Assembly: GCF_000020525.1 (NCBI RefSeq)
Contig: NC_011026.1
Location: forward strand, 124,001 to 188,000
Length of the DNA: 64,000 nucleotides
From: Chloroherpeton thalassium ATCC 35110
Lineage (GTDB): Bacteria > Bacteroidota > Chlorobiia > Chlorobiales > Chloroherpetonaceae
Direction: 5' to 3'
Positions 9,423-20,300 of this stretch are shown here, piece after piece (within the stretch, counting starts at the first letter, position 1; every line of letters starts with the position of its first letter). A program made the translations under genes and the position numbers. The notes under the pieces were generated by a model. It was not told where the DNA came from. It saw only the letters and a list, made by a program, of their open reading frames with translations, and did not search any database.

Positions 9423-10370
9423 ATGAAAGTCAATGTTGATATGAATTCTGGTTTTTGCTTTGGCGTCCAATTTGCCATTGATCGAGTTGAGGATGAAATG
9501 AAAGCCTCTGGTCCGCTTTACTCGCTGGGTGATATTGTCCACAATGCGGTTGAAGTTGAGCGCCTTGAAAAATTGGGCTTAAAGACCATTACCATAGAGG
9601 AATTTAAAACGCTTAAAAATACGCGGGTTTTTATTCGCGCACATGGCGAGCCACCTTCGACCTATAAGCTGGCGCTTGAAAATAACATAGAGCTCATCGA
9701 TGCCACCTGCCCGGTGGTAATGAAACTTCAGCAACGCATCAAAGAATTTTACGATAGAGGCTATCAAGTTTTGATTTATGGCAGAGAAGGTCACCCTGAA
9801 GTGATCGGGCTATGCGGCCAGTGCAACAACGAAGCGATCGTTTTGAAACACGCTGACCTTTCCGATCGAGGTGAAACTGAAAAAATCGATTTTTCTCGAA
9901 AAACCGTGCTCTTTTCTCAAACCACAAAAGACACAACCGGTTTTTATGAATTGAAAGCCAACTTGGAAAATGTATTTCGCGAGCATCATGCTGCACAGAA
10001 TTTTGATAGTGCTGCAACGGAATCAATTGTGCCGGATTTCCAAGCGAAAGATACCATTTGCCGACAAGTTTCAAATCGCGACCAAAAGTTGGCCGCCTTT
10101 TCCAAAGAAAATGAATGCGTGATTTTTGTGGCTGGCAGGAAAAGCTCGAACGGCAAAGTGCTTTTCGAGGTCTGCAAAGATGCCAATTCAAATACGCATT
10201 TTATAGAAAATCAATCCGAATTGGAGCGAGCGTGGTTTTTGCGTCCCGACGATTCGCTTGTGGAAAGTGTTGGGGTTTGCGGCGCCACATCCACGCCGAT
10301 GTGGGTGATGCAGCAAGTGGCTGAACACATTCGCGCCACATTCGCTGCGGAAAGATTTGTTCAATCGTAA
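9423..10370 (+). CDS. ispH: 4-hydroxy-3-methylbut-2-enyl diphosphate reductase IspH (LytB)
   Basis: 315 residues. The three Fe-S cysteines are at positions 12 (GFCFGV), 96 (DATCPVV) and 286 (VCGATSTP), and the active-site segments RAHGEPP and GREGHPEVIG are present. It performs the last step of the MEP isoprenoid pathway, reducing HMBPP to IPP and DMAPP, using a [4Fe-4S] cluster. It lies between cmk and rpsA, same strand, with short gaps. The middle (about residues 170-215) is somewhat longer than in many homologues, as in other Chlorobiota-like proteins. Confidence 0.94.
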   Translation: MKVNVDMNSGFCFGVQFAIDRVEDEMKASGPLYSLGDIVHNAVEVERLEKLGLKTITIEEFKTLKNTRVFIRAHGEPPSTYKLALENNIELIDATCPVVMKLQQRIKEFYDRGYQVLIYGREGHPEVIGLCGQCNNEAIVLKHADLSDRGETEKIDFSRKTVLFSQTTKDTTGFYELKANLENVFREHHAAQNFDSAATESIVPDFQAKDTICRQVSNRDQKLAAFSKENECVIFVAGRKSSNGKVLFEVCKDANSNTHFIENQSELERAWFLRPDDSLVESVGVCGATSTPMWVMQQVAEHIRATFAAERFVQS

Positions 10371-10452
10371 TTCACTTTATTAACCTAAAACCCGTTCACT
10401 GGACTCTCGCGGTGAAACGGAAATATCTAATGAGAGGAAGGAAATAAACTGC

Positions 10453-12303
10453 ATGGCAGCATCACAAACAACTCAAACCGTAGAAGAAAAAGTCGAACCT
10501 AAGGTGAAGAAGTCCAAACCTGTGAAGTTTTTCGCAGATTATGGCGAGGCTGAGCTGAAGGAAATGGAAGCGCTTTATTCAAGCACGCTCAACGAACTTA
10601 ATGAGGAAGAAATTGTTAAAGGACGCGTTGTCTCAATTTCTGAAAAAGATGTCACGATTGATGTCGGCTTGAAGTCAGAAGGCATTGTTCAGTTAATTGA
10701 ATTTCAAAACCCAGAAGAGCTGAAAGAAGGCGACGACGTCGAAGTTTTCCTCGAAAGCATCGAGGATAAAATGGGTCAGCTCATTCTCTCCAAGCGCAAA
10801 GCTGATGTGATGCGTATTTGGGAGAAAATTTATGATTCGCTTGAAAAAGGTACGATCATTTCTGGCAAGATTATTGCTCGTGTTAAAGGTGGCATGACCG
10901 TTTCACTTTCAGGCGTAGAGGCATTCTTGCCTGGTTCTCAGATTGATGTGAAACCAGTTCGCGACTTTGACGCACTCGTTGGCCAAACCATGGACTTCAG
11001 AGTTGTTAAAATCAACCCTCTCACACAGAACATTGTGGTTAGCCACAAAGTTATTCTTGAAGAAGAGTACGAAGCCCGCCGCAAAGAAATGCTTGCCAAC
11101 ATCAAAGTTGGTATGGTTCTCGAAGGCACCGTTAAGAATATCACCGACTTCGGTATTTTCGTTGATCTTGGTGGTCTCGACGGTTTGGTGCACATCACCG
11201 ACATTACTTGGGGCAGAATTAGCCATCCTTCCGAAGCCGTTAATTTGGATGATCCGATTAAGGTGGTTGTTATCGGCTATGATGCGGACAAACAGCGCGT
11301 CTCGCTCGGCATGAAACAGCTTACCCCGCATCCTTGGGAAAACATCGAGGAGAAATATCCTGCCGGCACTCGCGTCACCGGAAAAGTGGTTTCTATTACC
11401 GATTACGGCGCATTTGTTGAGATTGAAAAAGGCATCGAAGGGTTGGTTCATATTTCTGAAATGAGCTGGACACAGCACATCAAACATCCGAACCAGTTTG
11501 TCACCATGGGGCAGGAAGTCGAATGTGTTATTCTCAACATCGACAAAGAGCACACCAAGCTTTCTCTTTCCATGAAACAAACCGAGGAAGATCCATGGAT
11601 TGTGCTCGCTGAGAAATATCCGGTCGACTCCGAACATAAAGGGATCGTTCGCAACATCACCGACTTTGGCGTGTTCGTTGAGTTGGAAAGTGGCGTGGAT
11701 GGTCTGGTTCATATTTCCGACCTTTCTTGGACAAAGAAAATTCGCCATCCAAGCGAAATCGTCAAGAAAAATCAAGAGCTTGATGTGAAGGTTCTCAAGT
11801 TTGACGTGAAAGCCCGCAGAATTGCGTTAGGCCACAAACAAATTGAGCCCGATCCATGGAGCGACTTTGAGAACGATTACGCTGTTGGCACAGAAACCAA
11901 AGGCAAGATTGCTCAGATTATTGAAAAAGGCGTCATTGTTGAATTGCCATCCGGCGTAGATGGATTTGTTCCGGCATCGCACTTGCTACAAGGCGGCGTT
12001 CGCGACATCAACGCGTCATTCAAAGTGGGCGATGAACTTCCTTTGAAAGTCATCGAGTTTGATCGCGAAAATAAACGAATCATTCTTTCGGCACTTGAAT
12101 ATTTCAAAGGCAAGAGCAAGGAAGAAATTGAGGAGTACATGAAGCAACATCCAAAAGAAAAACAGGAAATTCAAGAAGCAACCGCTGAACTTGATGCTCC
12201 ATCTGGAAGTGGCGATAAAAAAGCGAAGGAAACAGAACCCGCAAAAGCGGCAAGTTCTGCATCGGAATCGGCACCTGCCAAATCCAATGATGAGAAGAAG
12301 TAA
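10453..12303 (+). CDS. rpsA: 30S ribosomal protein S1 with six S1 domains
   Basis: 616 residues. Six S1 RNA-binding repeats are visible, starting near residues 58 (VKGRVVSI), 135 (ISGKIIAR), 220 (LEGTVKNI), 308 (VTGKVVSI), 395 (HKGIVRNI) and 480 (TKGKIAQI). Domains 3-5 have the best DFGxFVxL...GLVHISD pattern. A lysine/glutamate/alanine-rich tail of about 60 residues ends the protein. It binds mRNA on the small subunit and helps initiation on weakly structured leaders. A purine-rich GAGAGGAAGG sits upstream of the ATG. Downstream is a strong bidirectional terminator. Confidence 0.95.
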   Translation: MAASQTTQTVEEKVEPKVKKSKPVKFFADYGEAELKEMEALYSSTLNELNEEEIVKGRVVSISEKDVTIDVGLKSEGIVQLIEFQNPEELKEGDDVEVFLESIEDKMGQLILSKRKADVMRIWEKIYDSLEKGTIISGKIIARVKGGMTVSLSGVEAFLPGSQIDVKPVRDFDALVGQTMDFRVVKINPLTQNIVVSHKVILEEEYEARRKEMLANIKVGMVLEGTVKNITDFGIFVDLGGLDGLVHITDITWGRISHPSEAVNLDDPIKVVVIGYDADKQRVSLGMKQLTPHPWENIEEKYPAGTRVTGKVVSITDYGAFVEIEKGIEGLVHISEMSWTQHIKHPNQFVTMGQEVECVILNIDKEHTKLSLSMKQTEEDPWIVLAEKYPVDSEHKGIVRNITDFGVFVELESGVDGLVHISDLSWTKKIRHPSEIVKKNQELDVKVLKFDVKARRIALGHKQIEPDPWSDFENDYAVGTETKGKIAQIIEKGVIVELPSGVDGFVPASHLLQGGVRDINASFKVGDELPLKVIEFDRENKRIILSALEYFKGKSKEEIEEYMKQHPKEKQEIQEATAELDAPSGSGDKKAKETEPAKAASSASESAPAKSNDEKK

Positions 12304-12338
12304 TTCGAAACACTCATTTTCACATCACGCTATTTATG

Positions 12339-12372
12339 AGGGGCAATCAAAATTGATTGCCCCTATTTTTTT
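12339..12372. terminator. Strong rho-independent terminator between rpsA and era
   Basis: Perfect 12-base-pair stem AGGGGCAATCAA (12339-12350) and TTGATTGCCCCT (12353-12364) with a two-base AA spacer between the arms, then a T run on the plus strand. It lies between two convergent genes and may serve both. Confidence 0.9.
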
Positions 12373-12408
12373 ACCCGGAAGCTTTTCTGAACGCACCGAA
12401 AACAATAA

Positions 12409-13383
12409 TTATTTATAACCAAAGTCTCGAAGCGAACTTTCTTTTTCCCGCCAGCCTTCTTTGACTTTCACGAAAAGCTCCAAAAATACCGGGCGACCCA
12501 AAAAAGCTTCAATATCTTTCCGAGCGGCTTGCCCCACGCGTTTTATCGCTTTCCCATCTTTTCCAATCAAAATCGATTTTTGCGATAGCCGATCCACCAC
12601 AATGGCACAACGCAGCACATCTTTTCGCGCCGGATTTTTCTCGTAATTTTCCTGAAATTCTTCCACATCCACTTCAGTCGAATAAGGAATTTCCTGACTG
12701 AAAAATTGGAATATCTTTTCGCGAATGATCTCGCTCACAAAAAATCGCTCTGGCGCTGTGCTTAAAATATCCGGCGGATAAAGCGGCGGACTGGCCGGCA
12801 AATACGGAACAACCGCTTTGAGAAACTCCCGAATATTGTAGCCTTTCAGCGCGGAAAGCGGGACAATTTCCCGAAACGGATATTCCGACGAAAACTTTGC
12901 AATGAGTTCAAGAGACGCGTCTTTCGTAATTAAGTCCACCTTGTTTAACACCAAAATCACAGGCTTTTTTGTATTTGCAATGCGCTGAAAGGCCAAATCA
13001 GCTTTTAGCTCCGCTTTTCCCTTTTGATACTTTTCCACGTCGAGCAGCAAAACCAGCACATCGGAATCTTCAACGGATTTATCAGCCAAATCGAGCATCG
13101 CTTCGTGCAGCTTATATTTTGGCTTCATGATGCCGGGCGTGTCTAAAAGCACAATCTGGCAAGATTTGTCTGTAAAAATTCCAAGCACGCGCTTTCTGGT
13201 GGTCTGCGGTTTCGGCGTTACAATAGAGATTTTTTCGCCGAGCAGCACATTCAAAAGAGTTGATTTACCGGCATTTGGCTCGCCTAAAATGGTTGCAAAA
13301 CCGGCCTTAAATCCTTTGTTTTGCGGATCGTTTTGTTTTGCAAGTTCTGCTTGCTGGGTTTCTTCTTCATTCATTTTGGTCAA
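12409..13383 (-). CDS. era: GTPase Era
   Basis: 324 residues. A GTPase domain with P-loop GEPNAGKST (34-42), the DTPGIMKPKYKLHEAM switch II segment and NKVD specificity motif is followed by a C-terminal KH domain (LIGKDGKAIKRVGQAARKDIEAFLG). Era binds 16S rRNA near its 3' end and helps 30S maturation. The first 23 or so residues are polar and not part of the core, so translation may begin at Met1 or Met4. Convergent with rpsA and divergent from rodA. Confidence 0.95.
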   Translation of the reverse strand: MTKMNEEETQQAELAKQNDPQNKGFKAGFATILGEPNAGKSTLLNVLLGEKISIVTPKPQTTRKRVLGIFTDKSCQIVLLDTPGIMKPKYKLHEAMLDLADKSVEDSDVLVLLLDVEKYQKGKAELKADLAFQRIANTKKPVILVLNKVDLITKDASLELIAKFSSEYPFREIVPLSALKGYNIREFLKAVVPYLPASPPLYPPDILSTAPERFFVSEIIREKIFQFFSQEIPYSTEVDVEEFQENYEKNPARKDVLRCAIVVDRLSQKSILIGKDGKAIKRVGQAARKDIEAFLGRPVFLELFVKVKEGWREKESSLRDFGYK

Positions 13384-13455
13384 ACTTGAACATTGTTTTG
13401 CTATAAACAGCCTGTATATTTATTCCTTTTATGAAAATAACACGTCCGATTTAGA

Positions 13456-14688
13456 ATGCGCGAAATAAAGTTATTTGCACAAATAGATCTCACCTTGCTT
13501 CTGTCCATGCTCGGGCTGATTGTTTTTGGCTTGATGGCCATTTATAGTGCCAGCCACGGCGTTGGCGTCATGGGAAATTATTACAAGCAACTGGTTTGGT
13601 TCGGCCTCAGCTTTTTCCTTCTGATTATTATTTTCTACATGCCGCCGCGCATTTTTCAAGACTACGCCTACTGGATTTATGGCCTTTCCATCACGGGACT
13701 TGTGCTTGTATTGCTGCTTGGCAGAAAAGTCGGTGGCGCCACCAGTTGGATCGACATTGGCTTTGCGCGCATTCAGCCGTCCGAGTTTACGAAATACTCT
13801 ACCATCCTGGCACTGGCGCGTTTTCTTTCGGAGCGAACAACAAATATAAAAACCCTTCGACATTTTACCACCGCAATCGGCATTGCGGTTTTTCCCGTCA
13901 TTTTAGTTTTGCTTCAACCCGACACAGGAACAGCGCTCACCTATTTAACATTCATTGTTCCGATGATTGTTATCGCCGGATTTGATTTTTACATCATCGT
14001 GCTAATGGCCATTCCGTTTGTGTTTGCATTGGTTGGATTTATCAACCTCTACGCGCTGGTGGTTCTGGGTTTTGTGATGATGGGATTTCTCATTTTAATG
14101 AGAAAAGAAGCCATATTTCTTTCAATTGGAGCGCTCGCCATCGGGGTTATGTTTGGTGTTTTTTCGAGCTTTTATGGAAAAAGCATTTTGCAGCCGCATC
14201 AGTTAAAGCGCATTGAAACCTTTCTCGATCCCATGTCCGATCCGAAAGGCGCAGGCTACAACGCTCTTCAAGCAAAAGTGGCAATCGGCTCGGGCGGACT
14301 TTGGGGAAAAGGTTTTTTAGAAGGAACGCAAACGCAGCTTCGCTTTATTCCGGCGCAATGGACGGATTTTATTTTCTGCGTTATCGGTGAAGAATTTGGG
14401 TTTATTGGCTCGACAGTGCTTTTAACGACGTTTTTGATTTTCATCACGCGCTTGGTCATGTTGATTCACATCATCAAAAACGAGTTTGCAGCTCTGGTGA
14501 TTTCAGGGATTGTTTCCGTATTTTTTGGCCACATTTTAGTCAACATTGGAATGACAATTGGGCTGATGCCGATTGTGGGCGTTCCCTTGCCATTTCTTTC
14601 ATATGGCGGGTCATCGCTTTTGGCAAACATGGTTGCGGTTGCCATTGTTCTAAATTTTTACCGAAACCGCAGAGATTTGGCTTTATAG
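13456..14688 (+). CDS. rodA: Rod-shape peptidoglycan polymerase RodA (SEDS family)
   Basis: 410 residues with about ten membrane segments. SEDS signatures are seen: the opening [17 protein letters not shown], the central [22 protein letters not shown] loop, and the C-terminal [22 protein letters not shown] proteins polymerise lipid II glycan strands with a class B PBP partner. RodA rather than FtsW is chosen from length and the [22 protein letters not shown] form; no mre or PBP gene is adjacent here to confirm. Divergent from era; the next gene follows after 7 bases. Confidence 0.85.
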   Translation: MREIKLFAQIDLTLLLSMLGLIVFGLMAIYSASHGVGVMGNYYKQLVWFGLSFFLLIIIFYMPPRIFQDYAYWIYGLSITGLVLVLLLGRKVGGATSWIDIGFARIQPSEFTKYSTILALARFLSERTTNIKTLRHFTTAIGIAVFPVILVLLQPDTGTALTYLTFIVPMIVIAGFDFYIIVLMAIPFVFALVGFINLYALVVLGFVMMGFLILMRKEAIFLSIGALAIGVMFGVFSSFYGKSILQPHQLKRIETFLDPMSDPKGAGYNALQAKVAIGSGGLWGKGFLEGTQTQLRFIPAQWTDFIFCVIGEEFGFIGSTVLLTTFLIFITRLVMLIHIIKNEFAALVISGIVSVFFGHILVNIGMTIGLMPIVGVPLPFLSYGGSSLLANMVAVAIVLNFYRNRRDLAL

Positions 14689-14695
14689 TAGCAGT

Positions 14696-15592
14696 ATGAA
14701 AACATCTTTTGGGGCGTATGCCGCCATGCTTGGGCAAACGGTGCTGGCCGGCCTGAGCTTTGCCTTTGCACGAGACGCTTCCGTTGAATTTGAGCCATTT
14801 GTTTTGCTTTTGCTTCGAACCCTTGGCTCAGCACTTTTCTTCGGATTGATTTTCTACCTGCGCGGCGGGTTCAACCATAGCCCAAAACCTTCGGGCTCAG
14901 CGTGGCTGAAAGTCGGCCTGCTAGCGTTCATCGGTGTAGCGCTCAATCAATTTCTTTTTTTGTTAGGGCTCAAATATACAACGCCGGCAAATAGCGCCGT
15001 GCTCTACACTTTAACACCGCTCATTGTACTTTTTATTTCGGTCTACTTTTTCAAAACGGAGCAGCTGAATGCTCATAAAATTTCCGGCGCAGTGATTGCC
15101 ATTGTGGGCGCACTTCTGGTGTTATTTGCGCAAGGCTACAGCTTTGAATCCGATTTGATGTTTGGCAATTTTATCACGCTGGGCGCGGTTTTGAGCTGGG
15201 CGGCATATCTTTCTTTTGGCAAGCGAATTTTGCCAAAGTACGATTCGCTTCAAATCACAGCCACCATTATGATGCTTGCCGCTGTGATTTATTTTCCAAT
15301 TGGCATTTGGTTTTTACCCGATTTTGATTGGCACGAAATTTCCATGCAAGCCTGGATTGGATTCATTTACATTACTTTTTTCAGTTCAGCGCTGGCTTAT
15401 TTGCTTCTCACGGTCGCTCTAAACAAAATAGATTCCTCGCAGGCGTCCGTTTTCATCAATGCCCAACCCTTTGTTGCGGTTTTGTTTAGCGTGCTGGCTT
15501 ACGGCGAAGTGCTCACGCCGAGCTTAATTTTCGGCGGACTTTTATCCATGCTCGGCATTTTGCTAATGCAGCGAACCGCTCTAAAAAGCTAA
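14696..15592 (+). CDS. EamA/DMT-family membrane transporter
   Basis: 298 residues with about ten hydrophobic segments arranged as two EamA repeats (about 5-140 and 150-295). Typical features are the TTPANSAVLYTLTPLIVLFIS loop and the second-half SSALAYLLLTVALNKI with INAQPFVAVLFS. The drug/metabolite transporter superfamily exports small metabolites or amino acids; the substrate is not predictable. It starts 7 bases after rodA, so it may be co-transcribed, but a functional link is not evident. Confidence 0.85.
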   Translation: MKTSFGAYAAMLGQTVLAGLSFAFARDASVEFEPFVLLLLRTLGSALFFGLIFYLRGGFNHSPKPSGSAWLKVGLLAFIGVALNQFLFLLGLKYTTPANSAVLYTLTPLIVLFISVYFFKTEQLNAHKISGAVIAIVGALLVLFAQGYSFESDLMFGNFITLGAVLSWAAYLSFGKRILPKYDSLQITATIMMLAAVIYFPIGIWFLPDFDWHEISMQAWIGFIYITFFSSALAYLLLTVALNKIDSSQASVFINAQPFVAVLFSVLAYGEVLTPSLIFGGLLSMLGILLMQRTALKS

Positions 15593-15638
15593 GTAACCCT
15601 GTTCAAGACAAAACCAATGAATCTTGTAAAGCGGTTAC

Positions 15639-15971
15639 TTAAACATTTTCCAAAGCACCTTTTTCTTGCCGTTGAATCATTTCATGCGGTTCGGGAATTC
15701 GTTCTATGGTTTCCAAACGGCCTCTAACCTGGAAGAACCTAACGCCGCCCAGAACCGCAACTACAAATGATAAAAAAATTAACACGGCGCCCAGAATAAC
15801 GAAGTGAAGAATATCGTGATAGAATTTAATCAGCGTGCCACCGGTGAAAAGAATGCCCACCGCGGTTCGAATGTAAGCAAGCAAGGTGCGTTCGTTGGCA
15901 AGCACGGTTCTATCGCGTGCCAGCAGGTCGCGGAGAATTAAATCGTCAGGATGAAATTTTGAGTAAGCCAT
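15639..15971 (-). CDS. DUF202 (YidH-like) small membrane protein
   Basis: About 110 residues from the start MAYSKFHPDDLIL; an upstream in-frame ATG at 16016 would add 15 residues encoded in an AT-rich palindromic stretch and is less likely. The core RDLLARDRTVLANERTLLAYIRTAVG followed by two membrane helices is the DUF202 signature. Function is unknown in general. It is downstream of the chaperone and molybdoenzyme genes on the same strand, so it could be the last gene of that unit, but DUF202 genes occur in many contexts. Confidence 0.75.
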   Translation of the reverse strand: MAYSKFHPDDLILRDLLARDRTVLANERTLLAYIRTAVGILFTGGTLIKFYHDILHFVILGAVLIFLSFVVAVLGGVRFFQVRGRLETIERIPEPHEMIQRQEKGALENV

Positions 15972-16056
15972 AGTTGTCCAATTTCGTCTCTTTTTGTTGA
16001 TATAAATATTTATCAAAAGAATAAGATTTTGAATTTGCTGTGCTTCAAAAGCTGTT

Positions 16057-17076
16057 TTACTGCGTTGCTGTCGCCTTCAACATGGCATCCACCACGCGGC
16101 GACTGTTTTCCAAACGCTTAATCCAATGTTCAGTAAATGGCTTTAGCTCGCCGGGAGCAGCTTCATAGTTTTGTTTCCATTGCAAAAGACAGGCGTCCAA
16201 ACTTTGCAAAACTTCGGGCAATTTTTCGTATTCAATCGCCGTTTCCAGCAGTTTTTTGAAGGTCGTTTCGCGCTGGTTGAAAAAGCCCGGCAAGCGCGAG
16301 GCCTGCGTAACCCGCGCCATTGTTTTGTGGCTGAGCATCACGCCAGATTGCATCGGACGCATTAAAATCCCCGTGATTTTTTTCAAATCGGTTTCCTCTT
16401 GCTCCAAAAAAGCCTCCGGTTCAAACGCTTCCGTGGCCTCTCCGGAATGATGCCGAATGGCTTGCGGCTTATCGGAATGCGCCGCCAAAAGTCGCCAATG
16501 CTCCAACACGAGTTCAAACGCCACCTCCGTTAGGAAGCTGAAAAAGCAAAACCCGTGTTCGCGCACCGAAACGACAAGCGGATAAATCCAATGCAACAGA
16601 TGCTCCGAAAGAAAATCCCGCTGCGCATGGCGCATAGCTTTTGCCTCTCGCAATTTTCTTGCCTTGAGCGCCGTTGCCTCACGGTTTATCAAAAACCCGA
16701 GAAAACGAAGCTGAAGGCCGAAATGGTCGGGACTTTCCTGCAAAAGCAGTTCGTCCTCAAATCGGTAGCGCCCGTAAAAATCCTGAACCGCGCCGGAAAC
16801 GCTTCCGCCTAACCGTGCGTCTTCACTGAGAAAAAAGCTTTCGTAAGGGAAAACCTGCCTGCAAAAAAGCTCATAATGGTCAGCACCCGCCAAATCGAGT
16901 AAAGCGGCTTCGTCCGGTGCGCCCCTATATGCACGGCGCAAGCTTTCCATAACATACGGGAGCGCCTGCGCGTGGCTAAGCAATTTTCTATCAAACGGGC
17001 CTAAAAAAAATCCGGCCAAAAGATGGTAGCCCTTGCTATAAGTCTCAAGCTGCTGGGGAGATGTATCGTTTTTCAT
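16057..17076 (-). CDS. TorD/DmsD-like molybdoenzyme assembly chaperone with C-terminal extension
   Basis: 339 residues. The first 210 or so residues are all-helical with the TorD-family pattern (YELFCRQVFPYESFFLSED and later the HLLHWIYPLVVSV segment). Family members bind the immature catalytic subunit of a molybdoenzyme, aiding cofactor insertion and, for exported enzymes, Tat proofreading. The family is usually near 200 residues, so the last 120 residues are an extension without a motif I recognise. It lies just downstream of the molybdoenzyme gene, which has no Tat signal, so a cofactor-insertion role is the better inference. Confidence 0.75.
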   Translation of the reverse strand: MKNDTSPQQLETYSKGYHLLAGFFLGPFDRKLLSHAQALPYVMESLRRAYRGAPDEAALLDLAGADHYELFCRQVFPYESFFLSEDARLGGSVSGAVQDFYGRYRFEDELLLQESPDHFGLQLRFLGFLINREATALKARKLREAKAMRHAQRDFLSEHLLHWIYPLVVSVREHGFCFFSFLTEVAFELVLEHWRLLAAHSDKPQAIRHHSGEATEAFEPEAFLEQEETDLKKITGILMRPMQSGVMLSHKTMARVTQASRLPGFFNQRETTFKKLLETAIEYEKLPEVLQSLDACLLQWKQNYEAAPGELKPFTEHWIKRLENSRRVVDAMLKATATQ

Positions 17077-17163
17077 AGTCCTAACGCCATTTCTTGTTTA
17101 TCGATCAAAATTTTTGAACATGTTTGACTTTGGCTCGGCTTGGCAATGACAAAAAAGCATCTT

Positions 17164-17250
17164 GTCATTCTGAGGATTCTTAGCCGAAGAATCCAACGTT
17201 ACCTGACGAATGGATGCTTCACAGACTCGTTCCGAGTCGTTCAGCATGAC
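17164..17250. repeat. Dispersed intergenic repeat, family A, copy 1
   Basis: Starts GTCATTCTGAGG and ends TTCAGCATGAC, with internal AGCCGAAGAATCCAAC and ATGGATGCTTCAC. The same frame of words recurs at 28630-28707, 35680-35756 and (inverted) 36074-36143. The ends are complementary, so the transcript can fold into a long imperfect hairpin. It fills the gap between the molybdoenzyme and the chaperone genes. Confidence 0.85.
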
Positions 17251-17355
17251 ATGTTCCCGTTTGTCATTCACAAATTTATCCTTTCCCGAATCCGAAAATG
17301 ACAGGCTGCTAATGACAAAATTTTTCCAAGTGACCTGAGCGAAGCCGAAGGCCAC

Positions 17356-20300
17356 TTATACTGAGCGTTGAGCGGAGCCGAAACGCATATAGGCTGACCC
17401 TGCCGAGCTTTCAGCGCTTTTTACCTCACGGCCAAACGGGTTTTCGGGCAATTTATACGCCTCTTTCACGGGCTTGAGCGGACGCTTCAGCCAATGTGGG
17501 CGGCGTGTGCCGTCCGGGCTGTAATCCACCGCCGAGCGAGTGAGCGCCACCCATTCACGATAGACCTGCATGGATTTTTCCGTGTCGACAAAAACATCGC
17601 CGTAGTTGTCGTCGGGAGCAGCTTTGCTTACATTCATGGCTTTTTGCAGCCAGCAATGCGCTCCGCTAATCGGGTCGGGATGTACCGCATGTGTTAGGTT
17701 TTGATGCACACCGACATCCTTCCACCAAACGCGGCTCGTATCCGGGTCAAAGCTTTCCCAACTTTGCGCCCCGTGAATGATTTTCAAATTGAACCGATGT
17801 CCCGATTCGTCAAGCTCGGCAAGCGACGACATGCCCTTGCTCACGCCGATTTGTTTGTCCAAACGCCAACGCCCCAAGTGGTGACTACACGCAACCACGC
17901 CCGGCTTGATGCCCTCCGTCACCCAAACTTTATCAACGAAATAGCCGATTTCGGTCTCAACCCGAATCAAATCGCCGCTTGTGACCTGAAGCCGATTCGC
18001 GTCTTGCGGGTTCATCCAAACCGGATTGCGATGGCTGATTTCATAAAGCCACTTCGCGTTCGCGCTCCGCGTGTGAATCAGCGTCGGCAGTCGGAACGTC
18101 GGGAGCAGAATCATTTCCCCCTTGCTTCGGTTGATGAAATCCTGATGCACATGGCTTTTGAGCTGCCAAGGCACGGTATATTCCAGTTCCTTCCAGCCCC
18201 AATTGTAGAGCGTCGGGCTGAAAAATTCCAGCTTTTTGCTCGGCGTATCAAAGCCTTTATAGCGTTCGCCGTCCACTTCCGCACCCGGAGCATCGCCATC
18301 GATAGGCGCGGCATACGGCGTATAAGTTTCATGCACGACTTCAAAACAGCCGTATTTTCGCATGTATGCTAACGGCGTTAGGTTTTCCTTCGCAGCCGCT
18401 TCGGGAAGTCCCGGTACGCTGTTTTCGAAAATCCATTGCCAATATTCGTCTTGCGTAATCAGTTCGCCTTCTCGATAGGGACTTTCAAACCATTGGCGCA
18501 CACCTAACGAACCGTCGGGGTCCATTTTGCCGGAAAGTTCAACCCAAAATTCGTTTTCCTCCCAAACCTCGCCCGGATTGGCTTCGTAGGTAAAGCGAAC
18601 TTTTTTCCCCGCCCGCTCCATCGCCACGCGGCGCACTGGCTGCCGGAAGCCTATCCATTTTCCGGCGTGAGTTTCTTGGCTCATCAAATCGTGACGCTCC
18701 GGCCCGTGTCCCATCGGCAGCACATAGTCGGCAAACCATGCGGATTCGTTCCAAGTCGGCGTTAGGGCGACATGGCATTTGATTTTCTGCTCGTCCTTGA
18801 GCGCCTTCATCCAAACGAAGCCGTCGGGATTAATCCACATCGGGTTATAAACGCGCGTGAAATAGACATCCATTTCGCCGCGACCTTCCAAAAGAAAATG
18901 GGGCAAAAGGAAGCTCATTTCGTAAAAAGCGAACGGCCATTCGTGAGGCAAATGCAGCTCGTTCCAAGCCGTAATCGGCGGCGGCGTTTTGAAAGGCTTC
19001 GGCACAAATTTATTCCACGAGTTGCCCGAAGTCCCGCCCTTGGTGCCGACACTGCCCGTTAGGACATTCAGGAAAAAGAGCGTCCGGGCGACTTGCCACC
19101 CGCCGCGATTGCCCATCGTGGCCGAACGCCATGTGTGCGTGGCCAGCTTGCCGTCGCAATTTGCAATGTATTCGGCGCTTTCTATTAACCGTTCGATAGG
19201 CACTTCCGATTCTTCAGCCGCTCGCTCAAAGGTAAAATCCCGATAAAGCACTTTGAGCAGGCGGTCAAAGAACTCGAAATTTTTCCGATGCTCCGGGTCT
19301 TGAAGCTCTGCCCTGAGCGATTCCAATTCACCGTCATTTGATAGGTCGCCCTCCGTGCCGTGCGTCGCAAAATGCGCCAAGGTGTCCTCCCAATTGACCC
19401 ATTTCCGCATAAACTCTTTATCGTAACGGTCGTTTTGGATGAGATAATTGGCAAAAGCAAGTAAAACGGTCGGTTCGCTGCCCGGCCAAGTCGGAAGCCA
19501 AACGTCACTTTTGCTTGCGGTGTTGCTAAGACGCGGGTCGAGCGTAATAATTTTCGCGCCTTTCGTTTGCCCTTCGATAATGCGTTGCGCGTGTGGATTG
19601 AAATAATGCCCTGATTCCAAATGGGCAGAAAGGAGCAAAATCACGCGAGCGTTGGAAAAATCGGCGCTTGGCCTATCAAATCCGCTCCAAAAAGCGTAGC
19701 CCGCTCGCGCCGCCGCCGAACAAATATTCGTGTGGCTGTTGTGGCCGTCGACGCCCCAGCTTTGAATGCAACGATTTACATAGTGGTCTTCGCCCGGTCG
19801 CCCGACATGATACACGATGCCGTCCTTGCGAATCTTACGGCTTTCGCGCATTTTTTCGCCTATCTCCGTTAGGGCTTCCTCCCAAGAAATCCGTTTCCAT
19901 TTGCCCTCGCCGCGCTCGCCGACGCGCTTGAGCGGATATAAAATTCGCTCCGGGTCATAAATTTGATTGTGCGTCGCCGGGCCTTTGGCGCAATTTCTTC
20001 CGCGACTGCCCGGATGCACTGGATTTCCTTCGAACTTTTGAATTTCAAATGTCGTCTTATCCACATAGGCCGTAAGTCCGCAGGCACTTTCGCAATTGAA
20101 ACAGATGGTAGGCACAAGCGTGTAGCGACGGGCGACCTTTTGCGGCCAGGCCTTTGCGTCCCATTGTACCCAATCGTCCCATTTGTCAGGCGGCGGGTAG
20201 CTGCTGATGCGCCCGTCCGGTTGCCTAACTTCAATCATATTTTCCGGCGCCGTGTCGGTTACGCCGAACTTCGGCAGCGACTCACCGGCCACATTTGTCG

